In this document: piece after piece, positions 1 to 10,800 of the stretch | How positions within the stretch are numbered: position 1 is the stretch's first letter | Layout of the letters: each line of letters begins with the position of its first letter | Origin: DAIRDK01 sp035403225 | GTDB lineage: Bacteria > Bacteroidota > Bacteroidia > Bacteroidales > FEN-979 | Direction of reading: 5' to 3' | DNA: 64,000 bases | NCBI GenBank assembly: GCA_035403225.1 | Contig: DAONET010000011.1 | Span: 3,169 to 67,168 of the forward strand | Translations under genes and position numbers: made by a program | The notes under the pieces: generated by a model | Told to the model about the DNA's origin: nothing | The model's database searches: none | Seen by the model: only the letters and a program-made list of their open reading frames with translations

Positions 1-657
1 GGCGATGCGGATCATGTTGCCCTCCACCGACTCAATTTTGTCGATGGCCACGATATAAGACTTGTGGACGCGCGTAAAATTGGAAGGGGGCAGAATGTCT
101 TCCACGCCTTTAAATGTCTGCAGCGTCATTATTCGGGCTCTTGGCGTGACAATTTTAAGGTAGTCTCCCTGTCCTTCGACATACAGGATTTCATCGAAAT
201 TGACTTTATGGAGTTTGAAGCCGCTTTTTACGAAGAAATAGTCGGTTTTGGGATTGAAAATGGGGACCTCGGAATGCGTATTTTTCGCCATGTCGCGTTT
301 GCAAAGTCGTTCATGCACTTTATCCACCGCCTTGACAAACCGCTCGAACGAAATGGGTTTCAGCAGATAGTCGGTCACATCAAGTTCATATCCCTGCAAG
401 GCAAACTGATCATACGCCGTGGTGAAGATCACCTCGGGTTTTGGTTTCAGGATATTCAGCATCTGGATGCCGGTCAGTTCCTCCATCTGGATATCCAGGA
501 ACATCAGGTCAACCTTGGTATCTCTCAGGTACTCCATGGCCTCAATGGCGTTGTCAAAGACCTTCATGAGGGTCAGGAAGGGTACTTTCCGGATATAATC
601 CGCGATCACTTCCAGCGCCAGTGGCTCATCATCTACTGCAATGCAACTGATTTTCAT
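1..657 (-). CDS. LytTR-family response regulator (3' end cut by window edge)
   Basis: Cytoplasmic DNA-binding response regulator, partner of the adjacent sensor kinase. 219 codons are visible on the minus strand. The receiver domain covers about residues 1-120, with the acidic pair D9/D10, the phospho-acceptor D55 in FLDIQM and the conserved lysine in LLKPI. A LytTR DNA-binding domain begins near residue 138 (motif VNFDEILYVEG) and runs off the window at RVHKSYIVAIDKI, so perhaps 20-30 residues are missing. The ATG (657-655) overlaps the TGA of the kinase gene (654-656) as ATGA, which implies translational coupling. LytTR regulators usually control cell-surface, envelope or autolysis functions in Bacteroidota; the target here is unknown. 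Confidence 0.93.
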   Translation of the reverse strand, partial: MKISCIAVDDEPLALEVIADYIRKVPFLTLMKVFDNAIEAMEYLRDTKVDLMFLDIQMEELTGIQMLNILKPKPEVIFTTAYDQFALQGYELDVTDYLLKPISFERFVKAVDKVHERLCKRDMAKNTHSEVPIFNPKTDYFFVKSGFKLHKVNFDEILYVEGQGDYLKIVTPRARIMTLQTFKGVEDILPPSNFTRVHKSYIVAIDKIESVEGNMIRIA

Positions 658-1679
658 AATGCAAAGATCTTTAAATTCACATGATAAGATGTCGGTTCTG
701 CTTTCACCACCAGTTCGTGCCGGCCTGGATAGAGCAATTCAAGACGTTTTCTCACATTCTCCAAACCAATACCCCTGGAGTTATCCTTATTCCCCGGCAT
801 ATCCGGGTCAAGGTAATTGAACACATCAAATTCAAGCCCTTTATCCTTTCGTTCCAGCCGGATAATGATGGCCGGTATCGCCGCTTTCTTACTGCCGTGT
901 TTGAATGCATTCTCCACAAACGGGATCAGCAGCATCGGCGGAATCATCAGGGTGCTGAAGTCGCCCGAAACGGTAAAACGGGTGATATCCTTCTCTTTCA
1001 ACCGGAGTTCATTCAACTCGATGAAGCTTTGCAGGTAATCTATTTCTTTCTGCACCATGACCTTTTCGCTGTTGGTCTCGTACAGCATATACCGCATGAT
1101 CTCCGAGAGTTTCATCACCACCGAAGGCGCTTTATCCGATTTCTGATAGACCAATGAATAGAGGTTGTTCAGGGTATTGAACAGAAAATGAGGGTTGATC
1201 TGCGATCGCAACAGGGCAAGCTCCGACGCCCTGGAACGGGAAAGAAGCTCCGATTTCTGCTTCTGGGCCATGAACCAGTCGATCATGAACTTGATCAAGA
1301 GAGCCATGGTGGTAAAGGTGATGGTGTTTACCGTTTCAACCACAACATGATAGAACCGGATCTTGAGCTCCTGATAGGCGAAACCACCCAGATATACATC
1401 CACCACAATCATGACCATCAGCCGGAAGAGGATGAAAAAGATCAACACCCCGGAAACGGTCATCATGTTCCTCAGTATCTTCTTGGTATTCAACAGATCA
1501 AGCGAAACCAACGCATATACGGTATAAAAGTTGCAGATGTTCACAATCTGAGAAGAAACAGAATAATAGTAATAGTATTCGGGGTATTTCCGGTCGGGAA
1601 AGATCAGCGGTAGTTCCGGAACCAGCGAATACAGGATCCAGAAAGAGAGATGAAGAAGAAAAATATACTTTTTACTCAT
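654..1679 (-). CDS. LytS/YehU-type sensor histidine kinase
   Basis: Inner-membrane sensor kinase of 341 aa. Four hydrophobic segments fill about residues 1-135 (near 5-27, 42-60, 73-95 and 112-135), with no recognisable extracytoplasmic sensor domain. The His_kinase domain follows, with the phospho-acceptor in INPHFLFNTLNNL (H164). An ATPase domain at about 245-340 has the N box VENAFKHG and the glycine motif RGIGLENVRKRL. This is the short LytS/YehU architecture that is typically encoded with a LytTR regulator, as seen here through the ATGA overlap. The start at 1679 is the only ATG preceding the first membrane segment. No clear Bacteroidota promoter was found in the 277 bp upstream. Confidence 0.94.
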   Translation of the reverse strand: MSKKYIFLLHLSFWILYSLVPELPLIFPDRKYPEYYYYYSVSSQIVNICNFYTVYALVSLDLLNTKKILRNMMTVSGVLIFFILFRLMVMIVVDVYLGGFAYQELKIRFYHVVVETVNTITFTTMALLIKFMIDWFMAQKQKSELLSRSRASELALLRSQINPHFLFNTLNNLYSLVYQKSDKAPSVVMKLSEIMRYMLYETNSEKVMVQKEIDYLQSFIELNELRLKEKDITRFTVSGDFSTLMIPPMLLIPFVENAFKHGSKKAAIPAIIIRLERKDKGLEFDVFNYLDPDMPGNKDNSRGIGLENVRKRLELLYPGRHELVVKAEPTSYHVNLKIFAL

Positions 1680-1903
1680 GCCGTTCTTAATATTCTGATT
1701 GTAAAGATATTCATAACAAGCTTACTTCGGACTTCATACCGTCTGAAATTCGATGAATCACCGCATTTGTTCTACAAACATCCGCGAAAATAGAGGAAAA
1801 AAAGAATGCCGGAAAATGAGGGGGAAAGCGGTTGATCATCCGGTGTTTGTAAACCATGATGGAATTAATATTGTTGGGCGGGTAAACAACTCCATTTGTA
1901 GAA

Positions 1904-1911
1904 TATATTTG
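1904..1911 (+). promoter_or_regulatory. Possible -7 element for the small membrane protein gene
   Basis: TATATTTG matches the Bacteroidota -7 consensus TAnnTTTG. It lies 45 bp before the chosen ATG at 1957. No well-placed TTTG was found 19-21 bp upstream, so support rests on the -7 element alone. Confidence 0.35.
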
Positions 1912-1956
1912 TATTTGGCTGACAGCGGGACTATTTTTGTTACGGTGTCAAAATAT

Positions 1957-2262
1957 ATGATCATGTCAACCTGGATTCTCATAGTGCTCATCTCGCTGTT
2001 AGTGGCCTTGCTTTCACTGGCAGTTCTTGCCTGGATTCATCTGAAGGCGAAAGCGCCATATTCACAATGCTTCTGGAAAGGATTTCTGGTAGCCTTTGTG
2101 CTCGTGACCGTCATCTTTGTCATCCTCAGGGTCACCCATGTCCTTCCGGTATCATTGGTTTTTGGATTGCCTGTCGCTCTTTGCATGGGATCTCTTACAG
2201 GACTGCTGGCCGAGATCATCAGGAACCGGATGATGGGGAAGAATTTTTGGAAGAATTGTTGA
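1957..2262 (+). CDS. Small membrane protein of unknown function
   Basis: Hypothetical inner-membrane protein of 101 aa with three predicted transmembrane segments. The first (after MIMSTW) and the second (around VAFVLVTVIFVIL) are separated by a short basic loop, and the third lies around VSLVFGLPVALCMG. The C-terminus is basic (IIRNRMMGKNFWKNC). The open frame extends upstream to 1753, but that part reads as low-quality, basic, non-membrane sequence. The ATG at 1957 starts directly before the first hydrophobic stretch and follows a possible -7 element. The stop is 20 bp before the S8 peptidase start, so the two genes may form a transcription unit. I do not recognise the family. Confidence 0.6.
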   Translation: MIMSTWILIVLISLLVALLSLAVLAWIHLKAKAPYSQCFWKGFLVAFVLVTVIFVILRVTHVLPVSLVFGLPVALCMGSLTGLLAEIIRNRMMGKNFWKNC

Positions 2263-2282
2263 ATTCTTGTCAAAATAAAGCG

Positions 2283-3700
2283 ATGCTAATGAAACACGTA
2301 AACGTTAAAAATAACATTGTCGTTTCATTCCTCCCTTTCCTGTGGTTGCTGATTATGGCCGTATCACTGACCGGATGCCGGCCCGAAGAAGATAAGCAAC
2401 AGGAGTTGGATTATCCTCAAGGGCTGAAGCAGATTCATGCCGAAGCCTTTTTTGAGCAAAATCTGACAGGGAACAACATCAAAATCGGGATTCTTGATTT
2501 CGGATTTGCTTCCATGGATGAAGATCCTTCCCTGCGGCACCTTAGAAAGGATGGTCAGATCGTGATGATCAAAGATTATACCCACAGCGATTCGGCGAGC
2601 CTCTTTAAAAATATCCACGGAACCAAGGTATTGCGGTATATGGCCGGTATCAGACCCGACGATAATATCTATCGCAATAATCTGGCCTCCGGCGCCCGGT
2701 TTTATCTCTTCATGGTTACAAGAAATTTCGATAAGAACAGTGATGAAAGAGAAACCGAGTATGTCATCGACAGCGCACTGAACGACCTTTTTTCGCTGGG
2801 AGTCAGAGTGGTCAACCTTTCGATGGGTTTCTGGGATGAATACAGTGATGACCANNNNNNNNNNNNNNNNNNNNNNNNNNNNNNNNNNNNNNNNNNNNNN
2901 NNNNNNNNNNNNNNNNNNNNNNNNNNNNNNNNNNNNNNNNNNNNNNNNNNNNNNGAGTCAGAGTGGTCAACCTTTCGATGGGTTTCTGGGATGAATACAG
3001 TGATGACCATGAAAATTACCACCCTGAGGAGATGAACGGCCGGACTACCGTGATCACGAAAATTTGTGAGAAATGGGCTCGGCGGGGCATGGTTATCATC
3101 AACAGTGCCGGGAACACCGGCGAGTACAGCTGGAAGATCATCTGGGCGCCATCGGATGCCCCGGATGTCATTTCCATCGGCGCCGCACGTTTCCCCGATA
3201 AAGTATTTAAAGCCAGTTACAGCGCCAGAGGGAACCCCGCCATTCCGTACGTAAAACCAGATCTGATCGCGTTCTCTCCGTGGGGAACCTCCTTCTCTGC
3301 TCCCGTGATCACCGGGATCGTGGCATGCATGCTGCAGAAAGACAGCACTCTCACACTCAGACAGATCCGTAATATCCTTTACCGTTCATCCACGCTCTAT
3401 CCCTATCCGAATAATTTTGTCGGGTATGGCATCCCCGATGCCCGCAAAATCCTTGTTCTCCTGGATCACCCCGGGAAAGATGTTTCCTCCGTGACCCGTC
3501 TTTCAGTAAAAGGCCGGAAAATAACCGTTCCCGCTTCCTCTCCCAACAACGTTATCTTCGAAAAATCCACTTCTTATCTTGTCAGAAAGCAATACATCGA
3601 TGAGGCCGGTGATGGAAATGTCACCGTCACCAGAAAAAAAGGCGTTGCTTTCACGACTATAGTATTAGGCGAAAGAGTCCTTGAGATTTGCTGGGAATGA
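2283..3700 (+). CDS. S8 subtilisin-like serine peptidase, lipoprotein (interrupted by artificial N gap)
   Basis: Predicted surface- or periplasm-anchored subtilase. A lipoprotein signal peptide ends in SLTGC (lipobox Cys at residue 32). The catalytic triad is visible: Asp in IGILDFGF, His in HGTKVL and Ser in GTSFSAPVITG, with the oxyanion Asn in INSAGN. The 100-N run at 2855-2954 is flanked by two identical 55-bp copies (2800-2854, 2955-3009). Removing one copy plus the Ns (155 bp) gives one uninterrupted frame of 420 aa, so this is a single intact gene and not two fragments. ATG 2283 is used; an in-frame ATG at 2289 is equally possible. The C-terminal ~80 residues after the catalytic domain form a short region without a recognisable sorting signal. 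Substrate unknown. Confidence 0.88.
2855..2954. other. Scaffold gap of 100 N (spurious)
   Basis: Exactly 100 Ns. The 55 bases on the left (2800-2854) are repeated exactly on the right (2955-3009), so the two contigs overlap and no sequence appears to be missing. Confidence 0.97.
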
Positions 3701-3724
3701 TGTCAACCTTCATCGTCAGGGCAT

Positions 3725-3754
3725 AAAAAAAGGGAGGACAGATCCTCCCTTTTT
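3725..3754. terminator. Bidirectional rho-independent terminator
   Basis: An A-tract, stem AGGGAGGA (3731-3738), loop CAGA and stem TCCTCCCT (3743-3750), then a T-tract. Including the A/T flanks the stem is about 12 bp. It lies between the convergent S8 peptidase and PorP/SprF genes and has U-tracts in both directions, so it can stop transcription from both sides. Confidence 0.88.
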
Positions 3755-3768
3755 CAGTTGTTCCTCTA

Positions 3769-4866
3769 TTAATAGAATGTCGGACATTCCATGGATGAGT
3801 ACCCTCTTCTGCCTCCTCCGGGGATGAACCCGCTGCTACGGCTTCCTACGCCTCCGAAGAGAGAGAATTGGTCAAAGTCAAGAACGATGCTGATTTCGTG
3901 AGCTCCCCCTGTTCCGGAGAGATTTTTCGAAACCTGCAGATCATAACTGTAGATGAACTTCACACTCATATCCTGTGCAAACCGGTAACGGTATCCGGCC
4001 AGCAGCACAACAGCAGCTCCGGTGTTTCCGGTCATGGTCGTCTTATACCATCCGCCCAGATACATGTTATATTTCAGAAGATTTAACCCCAGGTTGAGGG
4101 AATTGAATTTAGCCTGGTTCTGGTACAAAAATCCGATATTCACTTTCAATGGTTCATCTGCAGCCCGGTAGAAGCTTGATGAGGAGAATCCGGATGAGAT
4201 CACTACATCGCCGTGAGCCACCCATTTTCTTTCCAGCGGACAGGAGGCATTACTCAGAAATGCCTTGTCGGGGCGGAAAATATGATCACAGGCAAGGCCA
4301 ATGTTCCCATTGATACCTCCATCGGGAGAAATAAATTGAAGGATGCCACCGGCTGCAAAATCGGGATAAACGCGTCTGTTGTCATCCGGTGCCGGGTAAC
4401 CACTCTGATAAATGACCCCGTACCTTGGATCCAGTTGGTTGGAGAACACCAGCTCGTCCCAATTGATGCTGTTTTGGGCAACAGCAGCCTTGATACCTAC
4501 CTGGGCAATCATGAAACTGGTAATAGGTACCCTGACGCCAACAGTAAGCCCAACCTGGAGGTTACTGATCAATGCGTACCCGTAATTGTCCGACTGAATC
4601 ATCAGGCCGATACCTCCCGCACCCGGGAGATTGCGGTCACCAACATCAGCCGAAAAATAATACGACTTCAGATCGACGGGTAACGTCGGCCATTGATCAC
4701 GGTAGGTAAACCGTGCTCTCAGACCTGTATTCAACCCGGTGAAAGCAGGATTGTAATACATGGGTGTACTGAAATATTGCGAGTAATTGATATCCTGCGC
4801 ACTGGAAGGCAGGCAAAGCAATATTCCAATGATCAGAATGAACGGATATAATAAGACCTTTCTCAT
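3769..4866 (-). CDS. PorP/SprF family type IX secretion membrane protein
   Basis: Outer-membrane beta-barrel protein of 365 aa from the PorP/SprF family. Members of this family work with the type IX secretion system and with gliding-motility adhesins. Residues 1-23 are a signal peptide ending in SSAQ. The family hallmark follows: DINYSQYFSTPMYYNPAFTG, then alternating beta-strand pattern with YRDQWP, GIGLMIQSDNYG and repeated aromatic-ended strands. The start lies 18 bp after the stop of the giant PKD protein, whose CHU_C-type C-terminus is the typical partner of PorP/SprF paralogues. They are probably co-transcribed, with this protein helping to secrete or anchor that cargo; the pairing is inferred from context and family knowledge. 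Confidence 0.92.
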   Translation of the reverse strand: MRKVLLYPFILIIGILLCLPSSAQDINYSQYFSTPMYYNPAFTGLNTGLRARFTYRDQWPTLPVDLKSYYFSADVGDRNLPGAGGIGLMIQSDNYGYALISNLQVGLTVGVRVPITSFMIAQVGIKAAVAQNSINWDELVFSNQLDPRYGVIYQSGYPAPDDNRRVYPDFAAGGILQFISPDGGINGNIGLACDHIFRPDKAFLSNASCPLERKWVAHGDVVISSGFSSSSFYRAADEPLKVNIGFLYQNQAKFNSLNLGLNLLKYNMYLGGWYKTTMTGNTGAAVVLLAGYRYRFAQDMSVKFIYSYDLQVSKNLSGTGGAHEISIVLDFDQFSLFGGVGSRSSGFIPGGGRRGYSSMECPTFY

Positions 4867-4884
4867 CTAGGTTTGGTTTTGTAG

Positions 4885-7800
4885 TTATCTTACTAATGTT
4901 ACAGTACCCATTGTTTCTAAATCTCCCTTTCCAATATCGTTTCCATCCCACTGGGAATCATCAATGAAGGAAGCTTCGACTTTCCAAATATAGGTTCCTG
5001 AAGGCATCAGGTTGCCATTGTACTTGCCATCCCAGCCTTCGGTCGGGCGTCCATCACTGTCAAGCAGGGTCGATTCCCAAAGCATCTCACCCCATACATT
5101 GAATACCTGGATGTGGTATTTCTTCAGATTCATACCAACAGGCTTGAAGAGCATCACGCCAAGGTTGATACTGCTCGGGGCAAAAGCATTCGGGATGTAC
5201 AGACCTTTAAAGAGCACATCGTATTCATAATAGGTAGTGTCAAGACACCCGAAGTCGTTCATGGAAACAAGCATGATCGTGTAGGTTCCATCTTCCGTGT
5301 AAGTAACGGTCGGGTTTGCATCTTCGGAAGTCTTTCCGTTGCCGAAATCCCACCAGTATCCGGTTGCTCCGGTAGACTCGTTCTTAAGCTGGATCTTCCC
5401 GGTCATGTTATCGATCTTATCGATGATCTTGAAGTTACTCAGCGGTGTTGTGCTGACGGTAACGGTAGAATCAACCGTATCGCGGCAACCATTATAGTCT
5501 TGTACGATCAGCTGAACCGTAAAGTCGCCGGTAGCCGGATAAATATAACTCGGGTTTCTCAAGGTAGAGGTATCAAGAACGAGAGACGGCACGCCGAAGT
5601 TCCAGTTCCAACCGCCGAAGGTAGTATCGGAGGTTTGTGACATATCCGTGAAGTAGGTCGGATCACCTTCGCAGGCCACAGTATTCCCGAAGCGGGCTTC
5701 CGGCAAACCGAAGATCCGGATTTGCTTAGCCAGAGAATCTTCGCAACCATATTGGTTTGCTACCTTCATCTGGGCGGTGTAATAACCCGGTAAGGGGTAG
5801 GTATGCGATGGGTTGGTCATGCTCGATGTGTCGGCCGTACCACTACCCGGATCACCGAAATTCCAACTCCACAAAACATTGGGTTCACCAAAGGTTTCGG
5901 AAGTATCGGTAAAGAGTACCGCTTGGTTCAGACACGTGTTCGGGCTGGCAAAGTAAGCCTCGGGAGTTGCGTGAACCATCACCAGGTGAATGGTGCTGTC
6001 CGCAAACTGAACTCCGTTCACGGTTGCGTTGATCAGGAGCCGTACATGATAGGTCCCTGCGCTGGCGAACCGGTGAGTGATGGATGAAGCATACGTGGTG
6101 TATGTTGTATCCAGCCCATCATCGAAATTCCAGTTCCATTGAGCGATCCGGTTCACCGGGATAGAACTATCCCCAAAAGTGATCGGATAGTTGGCACACA
6201 TCAGGGTGGTATCCGGATCGAACGATGCACTGATACACGGATACCGTTCTACCACTTGCGTGATCGAATCAAGACATCCCCTGGAATTGGTGGTGATCAG
6301 GGTGACATTGAATTGTCCGACGGTCTGGTACAGATGCGAGGTATCGCCCGAGGGGGCGCCGGTGATAATCAGCGGTGCAGATCCATCTCCAAAATGCCAT
6401 TCCCAGGTCTGGATATTACCGATGCCTGGCAGTGTCTCATCATTAAGATGAATGATGCTGTCACATGGTTCAGAAACAAAACTGAAGGCAGGTTCAGGCA
6501 GGTCGTATACCTGCACAACCTTGTAAATGCTGTCCTTGCAGTTGTCAGAATTCCAGGCTGAAAGTTTTACGGTATATACATTAGGCGCTGAAAATGTATG
6601 AGTCGGGTTGTAGAGGTATGATTCGTTATAAGGTGCGGAATTCGGGTCACCAAAGTCCCAATGTACCGAATAGAGGGTATCTCCTGCTGCCAGGTTCTGA
6701 GTGCTGAAGTGGGAGACCTCTCCGAAACATACGGTATCATAATTAAACGTGAACGACATGCCGGGCTCAACATAAACGCTGTTGACAATGGTGTCCTGAC
6801 ACCCATAGTTGTCGGTAACGATCAGCGTAACCAGGTAGGTCGTATCCGTAATATTATACGTATAGGTGGGGTTGACCATATCAGAGGTGTATCCCGGTTC
6901 AAAGATCCAGTAATGATCCACGATGGCTGCATTGTTTCCATGCGACAAATCCTGGAAGTTCACCTGTCCGGCAGGACAATGGAAACTGGTATAGGTGAAG
7001 TCTGCTGTCGGGGTCGGTCTGGCTGTTACCGGCATGATGATCGAGTCGGTACAGTTAGACAGGTTCGTAACGATCAGTTTCACATTGTAGGTACCCCAGG
7101 TGGTATAGGTATAGGTCGGGTTCTGAACAGTCGATGTACCTACTCCGTCACCAAAGTCCCATAACCAGGAAGTAAGCATGCTCCCGGGAGCCGTGGAAAG
7201 GTCAGTAAACTGAGTAGCTGTTCCGACGCAGGACGAGCTGGCTGAGAACATAGCCAATGGCTTCGGATTAACAGTTATCTGTATGACTGTGTCATTTTGA
7301 CATCCGTCGGAAGTGGTCACCTGAAGGGTCACGTTAAAGTTACCGGTGTTGGAGAAGATATGTGTCGGATTCTGCAACGTAGAGGTGTTGAGTGAACCTG
7401 ATCCCGGATCACCGAAGTTCCAGTTCCAGGTGGTAATGGTACCCTGAGGAGCAGTAGAAGCATCGGTAAACTGCGTGATAGAATTGAAGCAGGCCGTATC
7501 GGCGCTGAAGGTAGCAAGAGGCGCCTCGATAACCGTCACGGTCTGAGAAATGGTATCCTTACATCCGTTGATGTTGGTCACAATCAACTGTACATCGAAA
7601 GTACCTCCATCGGAAAACATATGGATGGGATTTTGCAGGTTGGAACTGTTGCTGCTTCCCGATCCCGGGTCATCGAAATTCCATTCCCATGACATCAGGT
7701 TGCCGCCACCGTTCTGCTGCGAATTATCATTGAACTGAATACCCATCAAGGCGCAGTTTGTGCCGGGGAAACTGAAGTTAGCCAACGGATTGCTGATGAT

Positions 7801-10800
7801 CACAACAGGGTTTGTCTTTGAGTTGGTACAACCCTTAGAAGTGGTAACAGTCAACTTGACATTGTAAGTGCCTCCGGTGGCAAAGATATGAGTAACGTCG
7901 GGGGAAGCGGGATAGTTAACAGTCACCGTGTTGCCGTCATCAAAGTCCCACACCCAGGTAGTAATATAACCGGATGGCGCTACAGATTGATCGGTAAACT
8001 GAACCGAAGAACCGGCGCAGGAAGGTGTTTGATAAGAGAAGGCAGCGGTAGCTGATTCCGTTACCAGAACTTGTATCGTGGTATCTTTTACGCATCCGTT
8101 GGTGGTGGTAACAGTCAGTGTGACATTATACACCTGGGCCGCAGAATACAAATGAGTGGGATTCTGTGACGTGGAGGTCTGTCCGTCACCAAACTGCCAG
8201 AAATAGGTGGCAATCGATCCCGGAGGAGGCGTGGTGGAACCATTCGTGAAAGTAGTCAGGTTACCAAGGCAGGCGGTGTCGGCAATAAAGCTGGCGACCG
8301 GTGGGGAATCAATGGTAAGCGTCTTGCTGACCGTATCGGTACAGTTCGATGCGTTGGTCACAATCAGTACGACCGTAAACGGTCCGGGGGCCGAGAATTC
8401 ATGCGATGGATTCTGCGCGCTGGAATTATTCAGCATGCCTGAACCCGGATCACCAAAGTCCCAATACCAGGAAGTGATATTTCCTCCGCCATTGGGTTGT
8501 GACTGATCCGTAAACGGCACCAGTTGGTCGGAACAATTAGTCGTTGGATTGCTGAAATTAGCAATGGGTGAAGGTATGCTGGTAACAACATGTTCGATGA
8601 AACTCTGACAACTGTCAGAAGTGATCACGGTCAACCGCACGTTATGCGAAAGTGCCGTCCCGGCAAAGACATGGTCTACATCCGGATTGTTCGGGAACAG
8701 GATATTCTGGGTAGTCCCGTCATCGAAATTCCAGAACCAGCGTACAATCTGTCCGGTATATCCCGGCAGCGTGGATGACAAGTCGTTGAAACTGACCACT
8801 GCTCCCTGACAAATGGGCGAAGTGAACGAGAAAGCAGCCACCGGCAACGGGTGTACAAGTACCTGCTTTGTCTTAGTACTGACGCATCCATTGGAATTGG
8901 TCACAGTCAGCGTAACCGTGAAGGTACCATAATTGGTATAGGTATGGATCGGGTTCTGCTGAGTCGATCCCGGCAAACCGTCACCGAAATCCCATGAATA
9001 AGAAATGATGGTTGCCGGAGCAATAGTTGTCGAGAGATCCGTAAACTGAGTGGGTGAGTTGAAGCAAGCCGTATCAGCTGAAAAATCCGCTAACGGTTTG
9101 GCGCTGACGACCACCTGTTTAATAATGGTATCCTGGCAACCGCTCGAATTGGTCANNNNNNNNNNNNNNNNNNNNNNNNNNNNNNNNNNNNNNNNNNNNN
9201 NNNNNNNNNNNNNNNNNNNNNNNNNNNNNNNNNNNNNNNNNNNNNNNNNNNNNNNGTATCGGCCACAAACCAGGCTACCGGAGGTTGTGCAATCGTGATG
9301 GGCAATTGGACCGTATCAACACAGTTGTTCACGTTCGTTACAATAAGCTGGACGGTGTATGGGCCAGGAGCGCTATAAGTATGGGACGGGCTTTGAATAG
9401 TTGAGGTATTATTAATCCCTGAGCCCGGATCACCGAAGTTCCAGTTCCAGGAAACGATGTTGCCACCGCCGTTTGACTGTGAAAGGTCGGTGAAATTGAC
9501 CATCTGGTCGGCACAATTGATCGTTGAATACGTGAAATTGGCAATAGGCGCCGGGATGAGGTTCACTGTCTTTTCAATGAAGGCGGTACAACTGTCGTTC
9601 GACCAAACTGTCAGTCTGACAGTATAAGCCGTGCCCGGGCCGGTGAAAGTATGCAGCACATTCGGAGAGGTAGGAAGAAGGATGGTCTGAGTGGTACCAT
9701 CGCCGAAATCCCAGACCCATTTCGCCACATATCCGGTAAAGCCGGCAGGTACATAGGAAAGGTCGGTAAACTGAACAGCTGTGCTCTGGCAGTTGGGAGC
9801 ATTCCAGGTGAAATTGGGTACCGGAAGCGGATGAACCTCTATCGTATGAGAAATAGTGTTCATACATCCGTTGGTATCAGCCACTGTAAGGGTAACCGTA
9901 TAGACACCCGGGGCTGGGAATAAATGCTGGGTGGTGATAGGATCGGTAACAGCGGGCGTACCGTCGCCGAAATTCCACGACCAGGTAGCAATGGAACCCA
10001 GGTTCATCGAAGTGTCGGCCGTGAAGGTGACTACATCATTAATACAAGCGGTATCATGTGTAAATTCGACAGTCGGGTGAGGCAGAATATATACCGGCTT
10101 GATAATCGTATCTACGCAGTTATTGAAGTTCGTGATTACCAACCGGACGTTATAGGTTGAATCCCCGTAATTAAAAATATGTGAAGGATTCTGCATGGCA
10201 GAGGTATTGTCAATCCCTGAACCGGGATCAGCAAAATTCCACTCCCAGGAAATGATATTCCCGCCACCGTTGGCAAAGGAGGCATCGGTAAACTGAACAA
10301 GCTGGTCTTCGCAACCTACAGTGAAACTAAAGTTGGCAACAGGGTTGGGGAGAAGATAAACATCATCGGTATAGGTGGCGGTATATCCGTTGTTGTCAAT
10401 GACCGTCAGAGTAACCGCGAAGGTGTCGATGGCAGTGTAAAGATGACATGTATTCGGGTCGTTGGGGAAAAATACCGTATCAAAAGGACTGCCATCGCCG
10501 TAATCCCAAATCCAGGTGGTGATCCAGCCAAAGGGCGGTGTCGGCACGGATGACAAGTCCGTAAAGCAAACTTCCTGTCCGTCGCATACTGGTGAGTTGG
10601 AGGAGAAGAAGGCGACCGGATTAGCCGGAGCATCGATGGGGTGGGTAATGGCACCGGAGCACCCGATGGTGTCAGTAACCGTACATGTCACAAAAAAAGT
10701 ATTGGGCGCAGGATAAATATGAACCGGATTGCGACCGTATCCATAGGTTCCATCGCCAAAATTCCATTCGATCATGTTGCCGATCATGCCGATCGGGGTG

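Noticed and set aside
2800..3009. A true direct repeat of 55 bp
   Set aside because: Position at both edges of a 100-N scaffold gap and restored frame after collapse indicate an assembly artefact.
2067..3035. An S8 gene beginning at 2067 and a second gene beginning at 2963
   Set aside because: The first start lies inside the small membrane protein gene in another frame, and the second arises from the duplicated 55-mer after the false gap.
7700..10550. CRISPR-like periodicity
   Set aside because: The period (about 260 bp per unit, 785 bp per triplet) is that of protein-coding PKD repeats; no short repeats with unique spacers.
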